A DNA stretch of 36,951 bases from assembly GCA_009602735.1 (NCBI GenBank), contig WELA01008541.1, positions 1 through 36,951 of the forward strand, in the 5' to 3' direction. How positions within the stretch are numbered: the stretch's first letter is position 1; every line of letters begins with the position of its first letter. The position numbers and the translations under genes are program-made. The notes under the pieces are model-generated. The model saw only the letters and a list, made by a program, of their open reading frames with translations. It was not told where the DNA came from and did not search any database. The DNA is from Mesotaenium endlicherianum (lineage: Eukaryota > Streptophyta > Zygnematophyceae > Zygnematales > Mesotaeniaceae). Of this stretch, positions 11,283 through 20,620 are shown piece by piece.

Positions 11283-11288
11283 TGTTAA

Positions 11289-11783
11289 GTGTACTCGGGC
11301 CAAACCGTGTAGTCCACCACCTTCCAGTGACTCCACGTGCCCCCGGTCCGTCGCTTGGGTGACGGGAACTTTAAGTGCACCCGGGGCCAAGTGCTGGAGC
11401 CCTCCACCTTTTGGTGGCGCCACGTGGTCTCTTTAGGCTCTGCCGCCTAAGTGTCAGCTGCCACTTGGGTCCTGGTGGCCTGTGGTGGCTGCAAACACCA
11501 AGTCAAGTGCCACCGTCTAGTATTGGACGAGTTCCTTGACCTGTACATGGTGCGTCTAGGTCTAGCGCACGTGACAAGTGTTGACTTGTCACTTGGTATC
11601 TAACCCCTAGGCATGCTAGCATAGCAACTTAATAAAGTAAGTTACACGAATGCAAGTGGCAAATGCCCGTCCGAGATTGATTGCTCACATGCTTGTAGCT
11701 TGGGTAGTGCAACGACCTCAACTCAATAATCCATGACATGCTTATTATGCGCCGAGGACGTCGCATCTTGAGAAGGGGGATGA
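11289..11783 (+). mobile_element. Repeat-derived sequence and internal 3' end of family A element
   Basis: No gene is seen. The first part resembles the left flank of the piggyBac element (compare GTTAAGTGTACTCGGGCC at 11284 with GTTAGGTGTGCCCGAGCC at 7932). The last roughly 45 bases match 1753-1796 and end in a purine run (AGAAGGGGGATGA) directly before an A LTR, as a polypurine tract should. Confidence 0.5.
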
Positions 11784-12302
11784 TGTAAGTTCATGAAAGT
11801 TTATGTAGTATATTTCTAGCAGTTTCTATGCATGAGTGGAATTTTAGAAGAGTTTTGGTCTCTGTTTCAAGTCGTTTGGAGAAACATTGAGAAATGTAAG
11901 GATTTGAGCTTTTTAGGCGTATTTGGGACGTTTTCCCGATTACCTAAAATACATTATACTATTTATCATATGTTATTTAATAAATGATTGCATCACATTG
12001 AATTATTCGCCACGCGCATGTGCCGATTAATTCCCGGTCGATTGCCGAAACGACAAAGATACTATTGCAAAAAGCGTCGTAACGTAATTCGACTACTTTG
12101 CAAAAGTACGACATAATTATTCATAAGGTTGCTTTGATTAATTATGAGATGATAACTTAATTAATCATTGTTTGATTAAGTTATTTTGATATGTCATTAT
12201 TTTGGATAATGCACAATCACTGATTTCGGATTCACGACCAGTCGTTAATGTGAACAAACAGTCGTAAAAGTCAAACGACACATAATATGCAAAGCGACTT
12301 TG

Positions 12303-12372
12303 CATCCGAGCAGATTCGAACCCGCGACTTGTCGTTTGAAACGTAAACACCTAACCGATTGGCCAAAGTAGC
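12303..12372 (-). other. tRNA-derived sequence inside LTR B
   Basis: On the minus strand this segment reads TGGCCAATCGGTTAGGTG, then about 25 bases, then GCGGGTTCGAATC. These resemble the D-arm/A-box and the T-arm/B-box of a tRNA at normal spacing. The acceptor ends do not pair well, so it is not called a working tRNA gene. The corresponding place in another B LTR (19680-19748) keeps the same layout with different bases. Confidence 0.55.
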
Positions 12373-12427
12373 TCTTTAAACTACCGGTTTATGACGAAAG
12401 CATGTGTACGCGACTCCGCGAGCAGTC

Positions 12428-12497
12428 GCGACTTTTCGGAAAGTCGCAAGAGCGCGAATACGCCCGTTTGGCGGGAAACGGTTTTTCGGAAACCGTT
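12428..12497 (+). other. Paired hairpins in LTR B
   Basis: There are two perfect 8-bp stems. One is at 12428-12447 (GCGACTTT, loop TCGG, AAAGTCGC) and the other at 12477-12497 (AACGGTTT, loop TTCGG, AAACCGTT). Both remain recognisable, with mismatches, in the B copies at about 15505-15590 and 19799-19866. Confidence 0.7.
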
Positions 12498-13274
12498 GAA
12501 AAGTCTCCAAACGGCCAAACGGCGTGTTTCGAGCATTCAACCAAAATGGGTTGTACCCTTTCGCCTGATTTCGTTGACATGAACCAGTGCCCTAGGTGGT
12601 GACTCGAAGCACTCCAGTGCCGCACGTTGTGCAGGTATAAATACCTGTAGAGTCATTGTGAGTGCAACTCTCACAAGCACACATTCCTTGTTAGTTTTCA
12701 TTTTCGCTTTCTCGAGGATTTGTCAATTTGCACAAGTATAAAGATTTTTCTTTCCACGTCATTTAAATATTCCTTGAATACCGAGGAAAAGATCCTCTCG
12801 AAAAGCAGAAACGTTACAAGAAAGTTGTAAGTTTTGGGAGTTTTTAATGAGTTTTAAATGTCACAAATTCAAATTAGTGATAAGGACACGTCCACTAACC
12901 AAAATTTTGGTTGGAGTCTAAGGAGTAGGACACTAAATCAGGATGGTTCCACAAATTACGTACGATCACGTAGAATGCCAAGGTGATTGTATAAATGTAA
13001 AAACTCCGAGAGGAGTTAGAGGATTGCGTATAAGAATATTCTAGAGTATGTGATGGTGTGTGTCTGAGTGTGCTAGCTTGTCCAACAAGGCAAGGTCACC
13101 TTCATGGAAGAAGCCATACTAGAAGGTTTTGGAGGTACTTCACTCGAGGACACTTAGAGTTGAAGCATAGATAGGAAGTACAAAGAAGTAGAGGGAGTCT
13201 AATCCTATTTCTATCTAGTCTTAGCTTAGAGAGCTTAAACCTTGGAACTTTACATCTTGTACACGACTTTTTTT

Positions 13275-13280
13275 AATAAA
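13275..13280 (+). promoter_or_regulatory. AATAAA poly(A) signal in LTR A
   Basis: AATAAA lies in a conserved block (CTTNTTAATAAAGTGAGTTCT) that is repeated in the other full A LTR at 20439-20444. It is a likely polyadenylation signal of the element transcript. Confidence 0.5.
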
Positions 13281-13458
13281 GTGAGTTCTGTTCTACTCCT
13301 CTCTCATGTAGCTCCCTACCCCTTGCAAGGGTGTCACACCACTAGGCCACTCCACCTTGTGTATGCAACTAGGAAAGATTCTTGTGCACGCTTCCACTCG
13401 CGCGTGAGAGTGCGTGAGTGTATATGGGCGCACTCTCCGCACCCTTTCCCCTTTCACA

Positions 13459-13470
13459 CGGTATCGGAGC
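13459..13470 (+). other. Primer-binding-site-like sequence after LTR A
   Basis: CGGTATCGGAGC begins two bases after the LTR end at 13456 and resembles the Met-tRNA primer site TGGTATCAGAGC with two differences. It suggests this LTR served as a 5' LTR. Confidence 0.55.
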
Positions 13471-15340
13471 TACCTAGTTGCTTCATTTGGACGAGGAACT
13501 TTGGTTGGTGATGCTTGTAGGAGTGTAAAGAGGGTAGACAGGAGAAGAAAAGATGATGTTGTAAATTGCTAAGGACAGCCATGAGGACATTGATGCAAGC
13601 TAGCATCTCACTCTCTTGAAGTAGGGAGGAGATGGGAAGGGGGAGGTGCTCCAAGAAGTGTTAACTTGGATGCAATCGTATTTTTGCACGTCTTTTTGGA
13701 AGTATGAGGAGATTGCCCAAGCATGGTATTGATGTAGATAGTGTGGAGCATCCTTTGCTTGAGTATGGAGACATATGAGCATGAAGAAAATCTGGAGTTC
13801 ACACGGCTGGATTTTTTCTTGGAGATGCAAGCTCTTTGGTGTTGAGCACTTTCTTTAATGGGGGCTTGTTATAGAGGTGTCGGTGGCTAGGAAGGAGTGT
13901 GTGCCCATCTTCATTTTAGGAAGTCAATGAAGGTGGATTGGATCCTAAGAGTAGGCAAGCATGTGTAGTTGCAAGTCTAGGAGCTTTGGCGGCAGGAGCT
14001 GAGGAGAAGCTCAAGAGAAGGTGCACCGGGGTGTTGCACCAAGTGGGCTAAGTAAGTGGCCAAATTTGGGTTGCCGTGCATCACTTCTGTATAGCCACTG
14101 GATACTCTAGGCCAGCCATGATGGAGCTTTGGTACTTCGTATGTAGATTGAAAAAAGAGAAGCAATCCATATAATTTTTCTAACAAGATAGGTGAAGATG
14201 GAGCCTTTCAAGTTCAGATTTTTCTTGTCGACTACTATGGAGTACTTGCGGTTGAGAGCTATGATGAAGTTCAGTCTATGGTGTGGAAGACCAAGCAAGG
14301 TATGAAGTTGGTGCAAGAGGGCTAGTGCAAGAGATGTCTCCCTCTTGAAGTGTGGGCGCCAACTTTGTGTGTTGGCATAGTTACGGGGCAAATTTTGGCG
14401 CATCTATGGAAGCTCTTCATGTGAAAGTAGGGCATCAAGGCAATCTGGGTTAAGTGGTAAGAAAAGTTACTCGAGTGACCAAAGCTAGTGTGCACTCGAG
14501 AAGCTATGCATGTGGAAGCCATTGCACAAAGAGAGTAGCCTATCCTCTAGTGCCTTAGTGCACGCGTCAAGTGAAGGCCATGGCGGAGTATGGTCAAGTG
14601 AAGATAGTGAAATAGGTGGAGGTATATAAGACCACAAGTAGCTATCTTCAGCCCGCTAGCAAAGAAGCGACGGGGGAAGGTCAAGGTGAAGAAGAAACGC
14701 CTGTTTTGGTGACTTCGGCCCGGTCATCTCATGGACCAAGCGCGCCTCCTAACAACCTTGGCGAAGTGCGCATCGCCGGTGGAGCAAGTAGAGGTGCATT
14801 ATCCCCTTGCTCATATATAGAGCAGTTCCCAACTGCTCAAGTGGAGGAGCTCCAAAAGAGTGAGTTAAAGAGAAGCCTGCTCGCAATACGGAGTGTGTGC
14901 GAGCACAAGATGAGGTGCAAGCACTAAGAGTATGTGCATATGCCCAAGTTATGGAGTTCTTGGAGGTGTTCCACGTGTATTTCTTGGAGCCTGGTGTGAA
15001 GACTTACCTTCAAGGAGAGCCAGGAGTATGTCAAAGTGAGAACCTAGCCAAGAAGGATACAATGATAGAGTTTGGTGCACCAAGAGCAAGACTACGTACT
15101 CACGCTTTGTGAAGATGATCGTTGCTTGTTGGAGACAATGGAATTATGGATATGGACCTATGAGGAGGAGACCAAGACTTATAGGGCTAATATGTCCTGT
15201 CCAAGAGGGTGATGTATGAGAAGCACCTGGACATGAAGCAGAAATAATCAGCGGCTATATAAGTAAGCAAGATGGAGGTGTAATTTTGGACTTGGACACT
15301 TGAGTAGTATGCGCCTTACCTTCACGATGAGGGGGGGGGG
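13471..15340 (+). mobile_element. Non-coding retroelement interior (LARD-like)
   Basis: About 1.9 kb lies between a primer site and a polypurine tract (15326-15340, GATGAGGGGG...), with stops in all plus-strand frames every few tens of codons. The longest plus frame, 14616-14927, is not recognised, and no Gag, protease, reverse transcriptase or integrase motif was found. Position and content fit a non-autonomous large retrotransposon derivative, or a fully decayed interior. The sequence after the tract (TGTTATAGG) is not a family A LTR start, so the element is composite. Confidence 0.4.
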
Positions 15341-15482
15341 TGTTATAGGTGCTTATAGTGCTTGTAAGCAAGGTCAAGCCAGTCCCATGTGTTCAGTTGT
15401 AGCTAAGAGATGTGAAGTGTATAGATGATTAAGAGCAAGAGCATGGAAGACACTCAAAGTTGTCTATGTTTGAGGGTCTTAC
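15341..15482 (+). repeat. Possible LTR start of an unassigned family
   Basis: TGTTATAGGTGCTTATAG directly follows the purine tract, as a 3' LTR would, but no second copy is present in the window and the segment is cut off by the B LTR. Little else supports it. Confidence 0.25.
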
Positions 15483-15914
15483 GTGTAGGCGAGCACACAA
15501 CCTCGCGAGCAATCGCAGCTTTTCGAAAAGTCGCGTGCACGCGAAATCGCCCGTTTGGCGTGAATCGGTTTTTTGGAAGCCATTGAGGAAACCTCCAAAC
15601 GGCCAATCGGTGCGTTTTAAGTATTTGTTTGAACGTGTTATCCCCCTTCGATCGTTTTTGTTGAACATGAACCAGTGCCCTAGGTGGTGACTCGAAGCAC
15701 TTCAGTGCCTCACGTGGTGCAAATAAATATACTTTCAAGAGTCCCTGTATGTGCAACTCTCACAAGCACACATTCTATGTCAGATTCATTTTTGCTTTCT
15801 CAAGGATTGTCAATTATTCGACGTTATCGTTATTTCTTTGCACTAAGTATTAATATCTCCTTGAATACTGAGGAAAAGATCCTCGCAAAAGCAGAAACGT
15901 GCGGAAACGTTACA
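15483..15914 (+). repeat. Family B LTR, 5' truncated
   Basis: It matches the second half of the solo B LTR, from the paired-hairpin region through GAACATGAACCAGTGCCC to the terminal GAAACGTTACA. The first half is absent. Its end abuts integrase coding sequence with no primer site between. Confidence 0.75.
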
Positions 15915-15921
15915 CAATGGG

Positions 15922-17004
15922 GTGTTGACGATCGTGGATCGTTTCACAAAGATGGCGCACTTTGTGGCCACTAAACCATCACTTGATGCAAAAGAGACCG
16001 CTCGTCTCTTCATAGATCACGTGTTCAAGTTACATGGCATGCCGAAAGAGATCATAAGTGATCGTGATAGTAAATTCACGAGCCAATTCTGGCAGGAAGT
16101 TTGCACGTATTTTACCTCAAAAATTAAGTTGTCGACCAGCTTCCATCCTCAGACCGATGGCTAGACAAAACGAATGAACTGCGTTCAACAGCAGTTCCTT
16201 AGGCATTATGTGAATCCTTGCCAAGACAACTGGAATACCTTCCTATCAGTTGCAGAGTTCGTTGTTGATAATGCTTATCAGGAAAGTGTTCCGAAAACGC
16301 TGTTTTTCCTTAATTATGAAAGACACCCGCACACTCTCCTGACTCGCGTCGTTCCCGGTCAGATGGGGGTGTCAACCATGTGAATACCATGTGCACACCA
16401 ATTTGTCCGTTCCCTGTAAGAGGTGCACAAACAAGCAAAGTTGACCTTAGCCGTTGCCCAAGATCGGTAGAAGAAGTTTGCTGATACGCATTGGAAAAAG
16501 TTGAGTTTTATTATTGGCAATAAAGTACTTTTGCAAACTGAAAACTTGCAACTCATGCACCTAAGAAAGTGCAACCGTTATCGTAAATGCAAAGGTTGAA
16601 CCTGTTGCCTACCGACTAGATTTGCCTAAATCCAAGGGGCGTACGCATCCTGTGTTCCATGTCAGTATACTGCAACTGTTTTGATCTAACGGCCGCTATA
16701 AGCCACAAGCACTGTAATTGGAACTTAAACAAGATGACATAGCCTGTGATTTAGAGGAGGTCATTGAACATCGCTACACCCGTCATAAGCCTCCACGGGT
16801 GCAACTTGTGAATAAGTAGCTCGACCACGGTTCCAACTAGAATTCATATGAATCACTGGACAAAATCTTACATAATTGTAGTGACCTGATTCAACAATAT
16901 TAGTTACAATGCGCTAAAGCGCAACAACTCTTTGCCAAGGCAAACGTGCTGCCTGGCACACTTCGTAATGCAATGAACAAATGCAAAAGAGCCGCGGCCT
17001 AATA
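15922..17004 (+). pseudogene. Ty3/gypsy integrase and chromodomain relic
   Basis: The sequence opens with LTIVDRFTKMAHF and continues through HGMPKEIISDRDSKFTSQFW, the second catalytic Asp region (GAT 16060-16062). It reaches the place where GQTE is normal but reads G-stop-T-K: TAG at 16162-16164 and the catalytic Glu changed to Lys, 35 residues after the Asp. The first catalytic Asp lies in the missing upstream part. Further on come FIIGNKVLLQTENLQL, then HPVFHVSILQL, then a degenerate chromodomain in which two Trp-like positions are TAG (16817-16819 and 16838-16840), with shifts in between. Integrase would have inserted element DNA and the chromodomain guided it to chromatin. Gag, protease and reverse transcriptase are absent. 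Confidence 0.8.
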
Positions 17005-17120
17005 ATCGGTCCTTTTCGTCCCTGTTCCGATGTAACCGCCCGTTCACCCGAACTTGTGTTTTACGCTTGACACCGACTACTTAATAGACGTATGCTTAAC
17101 GAGGACGTTAAGTTCTTATA

Positions 17121-17132
17121 AGAGAGGAGGAG
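17121..17132 (+). other. Polypurine tract of family B element
   Basis: AGAGAGGAGGAG directly precedes the B LTR start at 17133, as expected for the plus-strand primer of reverse transcription. Confidence 0.65.
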
Positions 17133-17360
17133 TGTAGCAATCTGAGCTTTTTAGGCGTATTTGGAACGTGCTTTTAATTACCTAAGATACTTCTTACTTT
17201 ATATTCGTATAAGATTGTATATTGTAGATTTTTTTGACATACACGTGTGCCGACTAAGTCCAGGTCGAGTGGCAAAATAACCAAATTACCACTGCAAAAA
17301 GAATTGTAAAGTAACTCGATTACTTCGCAAAAGTATAACGTAATTATCCATAACGTTACA
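17133..17360 (+). repeat. Family B 3' LTR, internally deleted
   Basis: It starts TGTAGCAATCTGAGC and follows the solo B LTR for about 215 bases, then jumps to the family's terminal ACGTTACA at 17353-17360. It therefore lacks roughly 700 bp, including the tRNA-like part and hairpins, while keeping both ends. Confidence 0.65.
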
Positions 17361-17800
17361 TTCTGAGACCGGTCTAGTGGGGAAACGTCGAAATGTCATG
17401 ACCAGAGACGAGTGGAGAAATACCATTCTTTTGCCAGGGCCGGATTTTCACCTTCAATGGACCCCCTCGCTTGCTTCTTGAAAGCGGAGACGTTAAAATG
17501 CATCTACTGCATTGAAGGGCCAATTGGAGCATACTATTCAAAATTTACATGCATCTACGACATTGAAGGGCCAATCAGAGTACAATCTAAAATGCAATCG
17601 AAAAAAGATGTTTTGAGCGCTAACTTTTAGAGTCAAGCCGTTTGCCGATCGTGTCCGACAGCGAAAATCCATTGACTTTCATCAACATGAAAGTCGTTTT
17701 CACTTGTCGGCGACCTGAGAATCAGAATCTAAATTAGACTTTTATTTGATTGGCGACTCCGACCGCGTCAATATACTCCATTGACACGATGGGCGAGTGT
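17361..17800. other. No gene seen; short tandem repeat
   Basis: Nothing coding is recognised. Two imperfect copies of a roughly 50-bp unit lie at about 17498-17593, each with ATGCATCTAC and CATTGAAGGGCCAAT. Confidence 0.5.
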
Positions 17801-18047
17801 CGTCCGTGAGTATTGCAATTTTCCGCAGGTGACTTCCTGTACATGCGACGCCAGACGAAGAACACCAGTAGTTTAGCAGTCATCCTGCGCGTCAAGCATG
17901 CCCTGGCTGACGTCAGGCGTACTGGAGCTGGAAGACGCAGATGGCCGTCTTCATAAGGACCACACAAAGAACTGTGGTCCATGCCATCTTCCTTACCTTG
18001 ATGTGCAGATTCGATCCTGCGACGCGCGGTCGCCCAAGGACTGGACG

Positions 18048-18182
18048 TGCCAGATCTGCCACAGCCCTAGCAAGGAGGCCAAGATGTTGCTCTGCGACAA
18101 CTGCAACCTCGGCTTCCACATTGGCTGCCTCGACTCCCCACTGGAGCGCGTCCCTGCTGGAGACTGAATCTGTAGTGACTGC
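18048..18182 (+). pseudogene. PHD-finger fragment with stop
   Basis: The frame open from about 17898 encodes a C4HC3 PHD finger: CQIC, then LLCDNC, GFHIGC and finally CSDC. The spacing and the LLCDNC/FHIGC signature are typical of histone-tail-binding PHD fingers. The Trp that normally precedes the last Cys pair is replaced by TGA (18165-18167), so the finger is cut just before its last two zinc ligands, which are still encoded downstream. No other domain is recognised around it. It could be a retroelement-borne module, as PHD fingers occur in some retroelements, or a captured host-gene piece; the context of decayed elements favours the first. Confidence 0.65.
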
Positions 18183-18246
18183 TCTGAATTAGCTAGCCAT
18201 AGCATTCTCAGCTCATCAGCTGGAGGCTGAGAGCTGGGGGGGGGAT

Positions 18247-18384
18247 TAAAACAATTAACAGCTGACCTCCTTTTGGCCTTAAGGTCACATGCATTTTTGC
18301 TTTCCATTGTAGCAAACCCTGCTTGCCTACTTGTGTGTTGCTTATGCCAATCTGACGCGCCCAACCCCATAATGCACGACAGTT
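18247..18384 (+). repeat. 140-bp direct repeat, copy 1
   Basis: It is nearly identical to 19393-19530; shared landmarks are ACAGCTGACC, GCTTTCCATTGTAGCAAA and CCCATAATGCACGACA. A run of G and purines (18230-18243) precedes it. Confidence 0.8.
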
Positions 18385-18395
18385 GTCATGACTCA

Positions 18396-19393
18396 TGTTA
18401 GGTCAGGGCCGTCGCACCAAGCCGAGCCACACGTGTGTCGACCGTCGACCTAGGAAGGCCAACTTTGACCTTGCTTTACGCAATCATATGTTGACCTTTG
18501 CTAGCGTTCCAAATCACTAGAGTGTAAGGTGCCGAGTCACATGTCGAACGGCACCGTTTCGCGCCATTCGGTCAAGTATCGAGCGAGATGTTTGCGATCA
18601 AGTCCGCGCCACCTACCGGCCCCTAGCGGAGTTCCACCTAGGGCCACCTTGTGACTCAATGTGCCCAAAGGTCACATTGTTGGCTCTACGCGACTCCAAG
18701 GACCTCTAGCCATTAGCATACAAATCCGCGAGCTCGAGCTTGACAAAGTACACTTAGCATGTACTAGCATAGTATATGAGCACCATTAGAGCTATAACTT
18801 GGTGACTGCATCACTCATTCCTAGAGGGAGCTTTCTTGCATTTCAGATCTACTTTTGAGGCGTTATCTAGGTAGCGTTGGTCGAGGTCAGCTCCGCCAAT
18901 CAGAGTCATGCATCCACTTCCTTGCACTTTATTTGATTGATGTGTGTTGTGCTTAGCCAATAGGAGAGCTAGTACTTGCCTTGCCTCCACTTTTGTGGAC
19001 CTAGGAGAGCCTCCTAGCGTGACTGTGTGCATTGAATCCGCCGCCTTCTGCAGGAAGTATATAGCAGTTAATGCCCTTACAAGGACATCTTTTTAGAAGT
19101 TCCATTATGCTTGTTGTAAGTCACAGAGTTATTAGTGAAGCTTACATTTTTACCTCTTGTGTTTTCAGGACCACTTAGGCTCTCTCTTGTGAAGAGCAAG
19201 CCCTCCTAGCTTCTAATCACTTGCAGAACTTTACAAGTGGTGAGCAACGTCACAGCTTAAACCCCTGCCATAGGACTACTCTTGAAGATCATGATGTGCT
19301 TCCAGTGATCTTTTGGGCCATACTTCTTTAGTTGTATTCCTACCAATTTACAATCTTGAGGTGCTCACTCTAGAGAGTACACACTCCATAACA
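18396..19393 (+). mobile_element. Possible LTR of another family (D)
   Basis: The segment starts TGTTAGGTCAGGG and ends CTCCATAACA, giving inverted TGTTA/TAACA termini over about 1 kb. It lies exactly between the two 140-bp repeats. No matching 5-bp target duplication is visible (ACTCA against AAAAC) and no second copy exists in the window, so this remains tentative. Confidence 0.35.
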
Positions 19394-19530
19394 AAAACAT
19401 TTGACAGCTGACCTTTCTTTGGCCTTGAGGCCACGTGCATTTTCGCTTTCCATTGTAGCAAATCCTGCTTGCCTACTTATGTGTTGCTTATGTCGATCAG
19501 ACGCGCCGGACCCCATAATGCACGACACGC
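19393..19530 (+). repeat. 140-bp direct repeat, copy 2
   Basis: This is the second copy of 18247-18384, beginning at the end of the candidate LTR D and running toward the truncated B LTR. Confidence 0.8.
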
Positions 19531-19679
19531 CTCTCAATTTTGGTTTGGAGATTGACGATCTCCTAGTAACCGGTTTCAGAGTGCCGGTAGGAACCGAATT
19601 GGCAACCTCGCGGTCGACATGGCGCGCTTCCACGACACTCGTAAAAGTCAACGAAATCAAATTTGCAAAGCTACTTTGC

Positions 19680-19748
19680 GACCGTGAGGATTCGCACCCT
19701 CAACCATTTGTTTGATTCGTTCACACCCGACCTATTGGCCAAACGGTC
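19680..19748 (-). other. Second tRNA-like segment in LTR B
   Basis: On the minus strand it contains TTTGGCCAATAGGTCGGGTG and, downstream, TGAGGGTGCGAATCCTCA. The last forms a perfect 5-bp T-arm-like stem (TGAGG/CCTCA). It aligns with 12303-12372. Confidence 0.5.
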
Positions 19749-19916
19749 ATTTATAACTATCGATTCATGTCAGATGAATATATACCTCACGAGCAATTGC
19801 GACTTTTTGAAGAGTCGCATGATCGCGAAAACGCCGTTTGGCGGTGAACGGTTTTTTGGAAACTGTCGCGTAACCTTCAAACGGCCAAACGGCTTGTTTG
19901 CAGTATTTGGCCGAAC

Positions 19917-20620
19917 TGTAAAATTATGAAAGTGTAGTTTGTATTTTTCTAGCATTTTATATGTATAGAGTGTGACTTTAAAAGAACTTTGGCCTTTGTT
20001 TCAAGTCATTTGGACAAGTATTGAGAAAGTTATGAGTTTTGGGAGTTTTTAGTGAGTTTTTAATGTCACAGATTCAATTTAGTGACAAGGACAAGTCCAG
20101 TGACGAAAATTTCGGTTGGAGTCCAGGAAGTAGAACATTTAATCATAAGGGTTCCAGAAACTACGTACGATTACGTAGAGTGCCAAAGTGATTGTGCAAT
20201 TTCTAGAAACTCCGTGAGGAGTTAGTGGATTGTGTAGTAGAATTTTCTAGAGTGTGATTGTGTGCGTGTGAGTGTGCTAGCTTGTCCAACTAGGCAAGGT
20301 CACCTACATGGAAGGAGCCATAGGGGAAGGTTTTGGAGGTACTTTGCTAGAGAGGACACTTAGACTAGACTAGACAAAACTAAAGTCCCTCTTTTATGCT
20401 TCAACTCTAACCTTCTTATCTTGTACACGACTTTTCTTAATAAAGTGAGTTCTTTTTCACTCCTCTCTCATGTAGCCCTCTAACTCTTGTAAGGGTGGCA
20501 TACCACCAGGCTACTCCACCTTGTGTCTGCAACTAGGAAAGATCCTCGTGCACGCTTCCACTCGCGGGCGAGGGTGCGTGAGTGTGTATGGGCGCACTCC
20601 CCGCACCCTCTCCCCTTTCA
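19917..20620 (+). mobile_element. Family A solo LTR inserted in LTR B
   Basis: It starts TGTAAAATTATGAAAGTG and ends TCCCCTTTCA, 704 bp, flanked by the direct repeat CGAAC at 19912-19916 and 20621-20625. It is the intact reference copy of family A in the window and holds AATAAA at 20439-20444. Confidence 0.9.

Larger units (their letters stand above)
11895..12818 (+). mobile_element. Family B solo LTR inserted in LTR A
   Basis: It starts TGTAAGGATTTGAGC and ends GAAACGTTACA, giving inverted TGTAA/TTACA ends over 924 bp. It is flanked by the 5-bp direct repeat AGAAA at 11890-11894 and 12819-12823. Comparison with the uninterrupted A LTR near 20025 shows the pre-insertion sequence (TTGAGAAAGTTATGAG). 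The other B copies in the window begin or end with the same terminal sequences. Confidence 0.9.
11784..13456 (+). repeat. Family A LTR, split by a family B solo LTR
   Basis: The left part is 11784-11894 (start TGTAAGTTCATGAAAG) and the right part is 12819-13456 (end CCCCTTTCA), together about 744 bp after discounting the target duplication. Between them lies the B solo LTR. Upstream is a polypurine-like run and downstream a primer-site-like sequence, so internal retroelement sequence exists on both sides, as in a tandem or recombined element. Confidence 0.8.

Noticed and set aside
12303..12372. Functional tRNA gene
   Set aside because: The acceptor stem does not pair and the T-arm is imperfect; it is called tRNA-derived only.
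15937..15939. Asp of VDRFTKMAHF as the first catalytic Asp of integrase
   Set aside because: In gypsy integrases the first catalytic Asp lies upstream, and its spacing to the second Asp would be too short here; the true residue is in the missing part.
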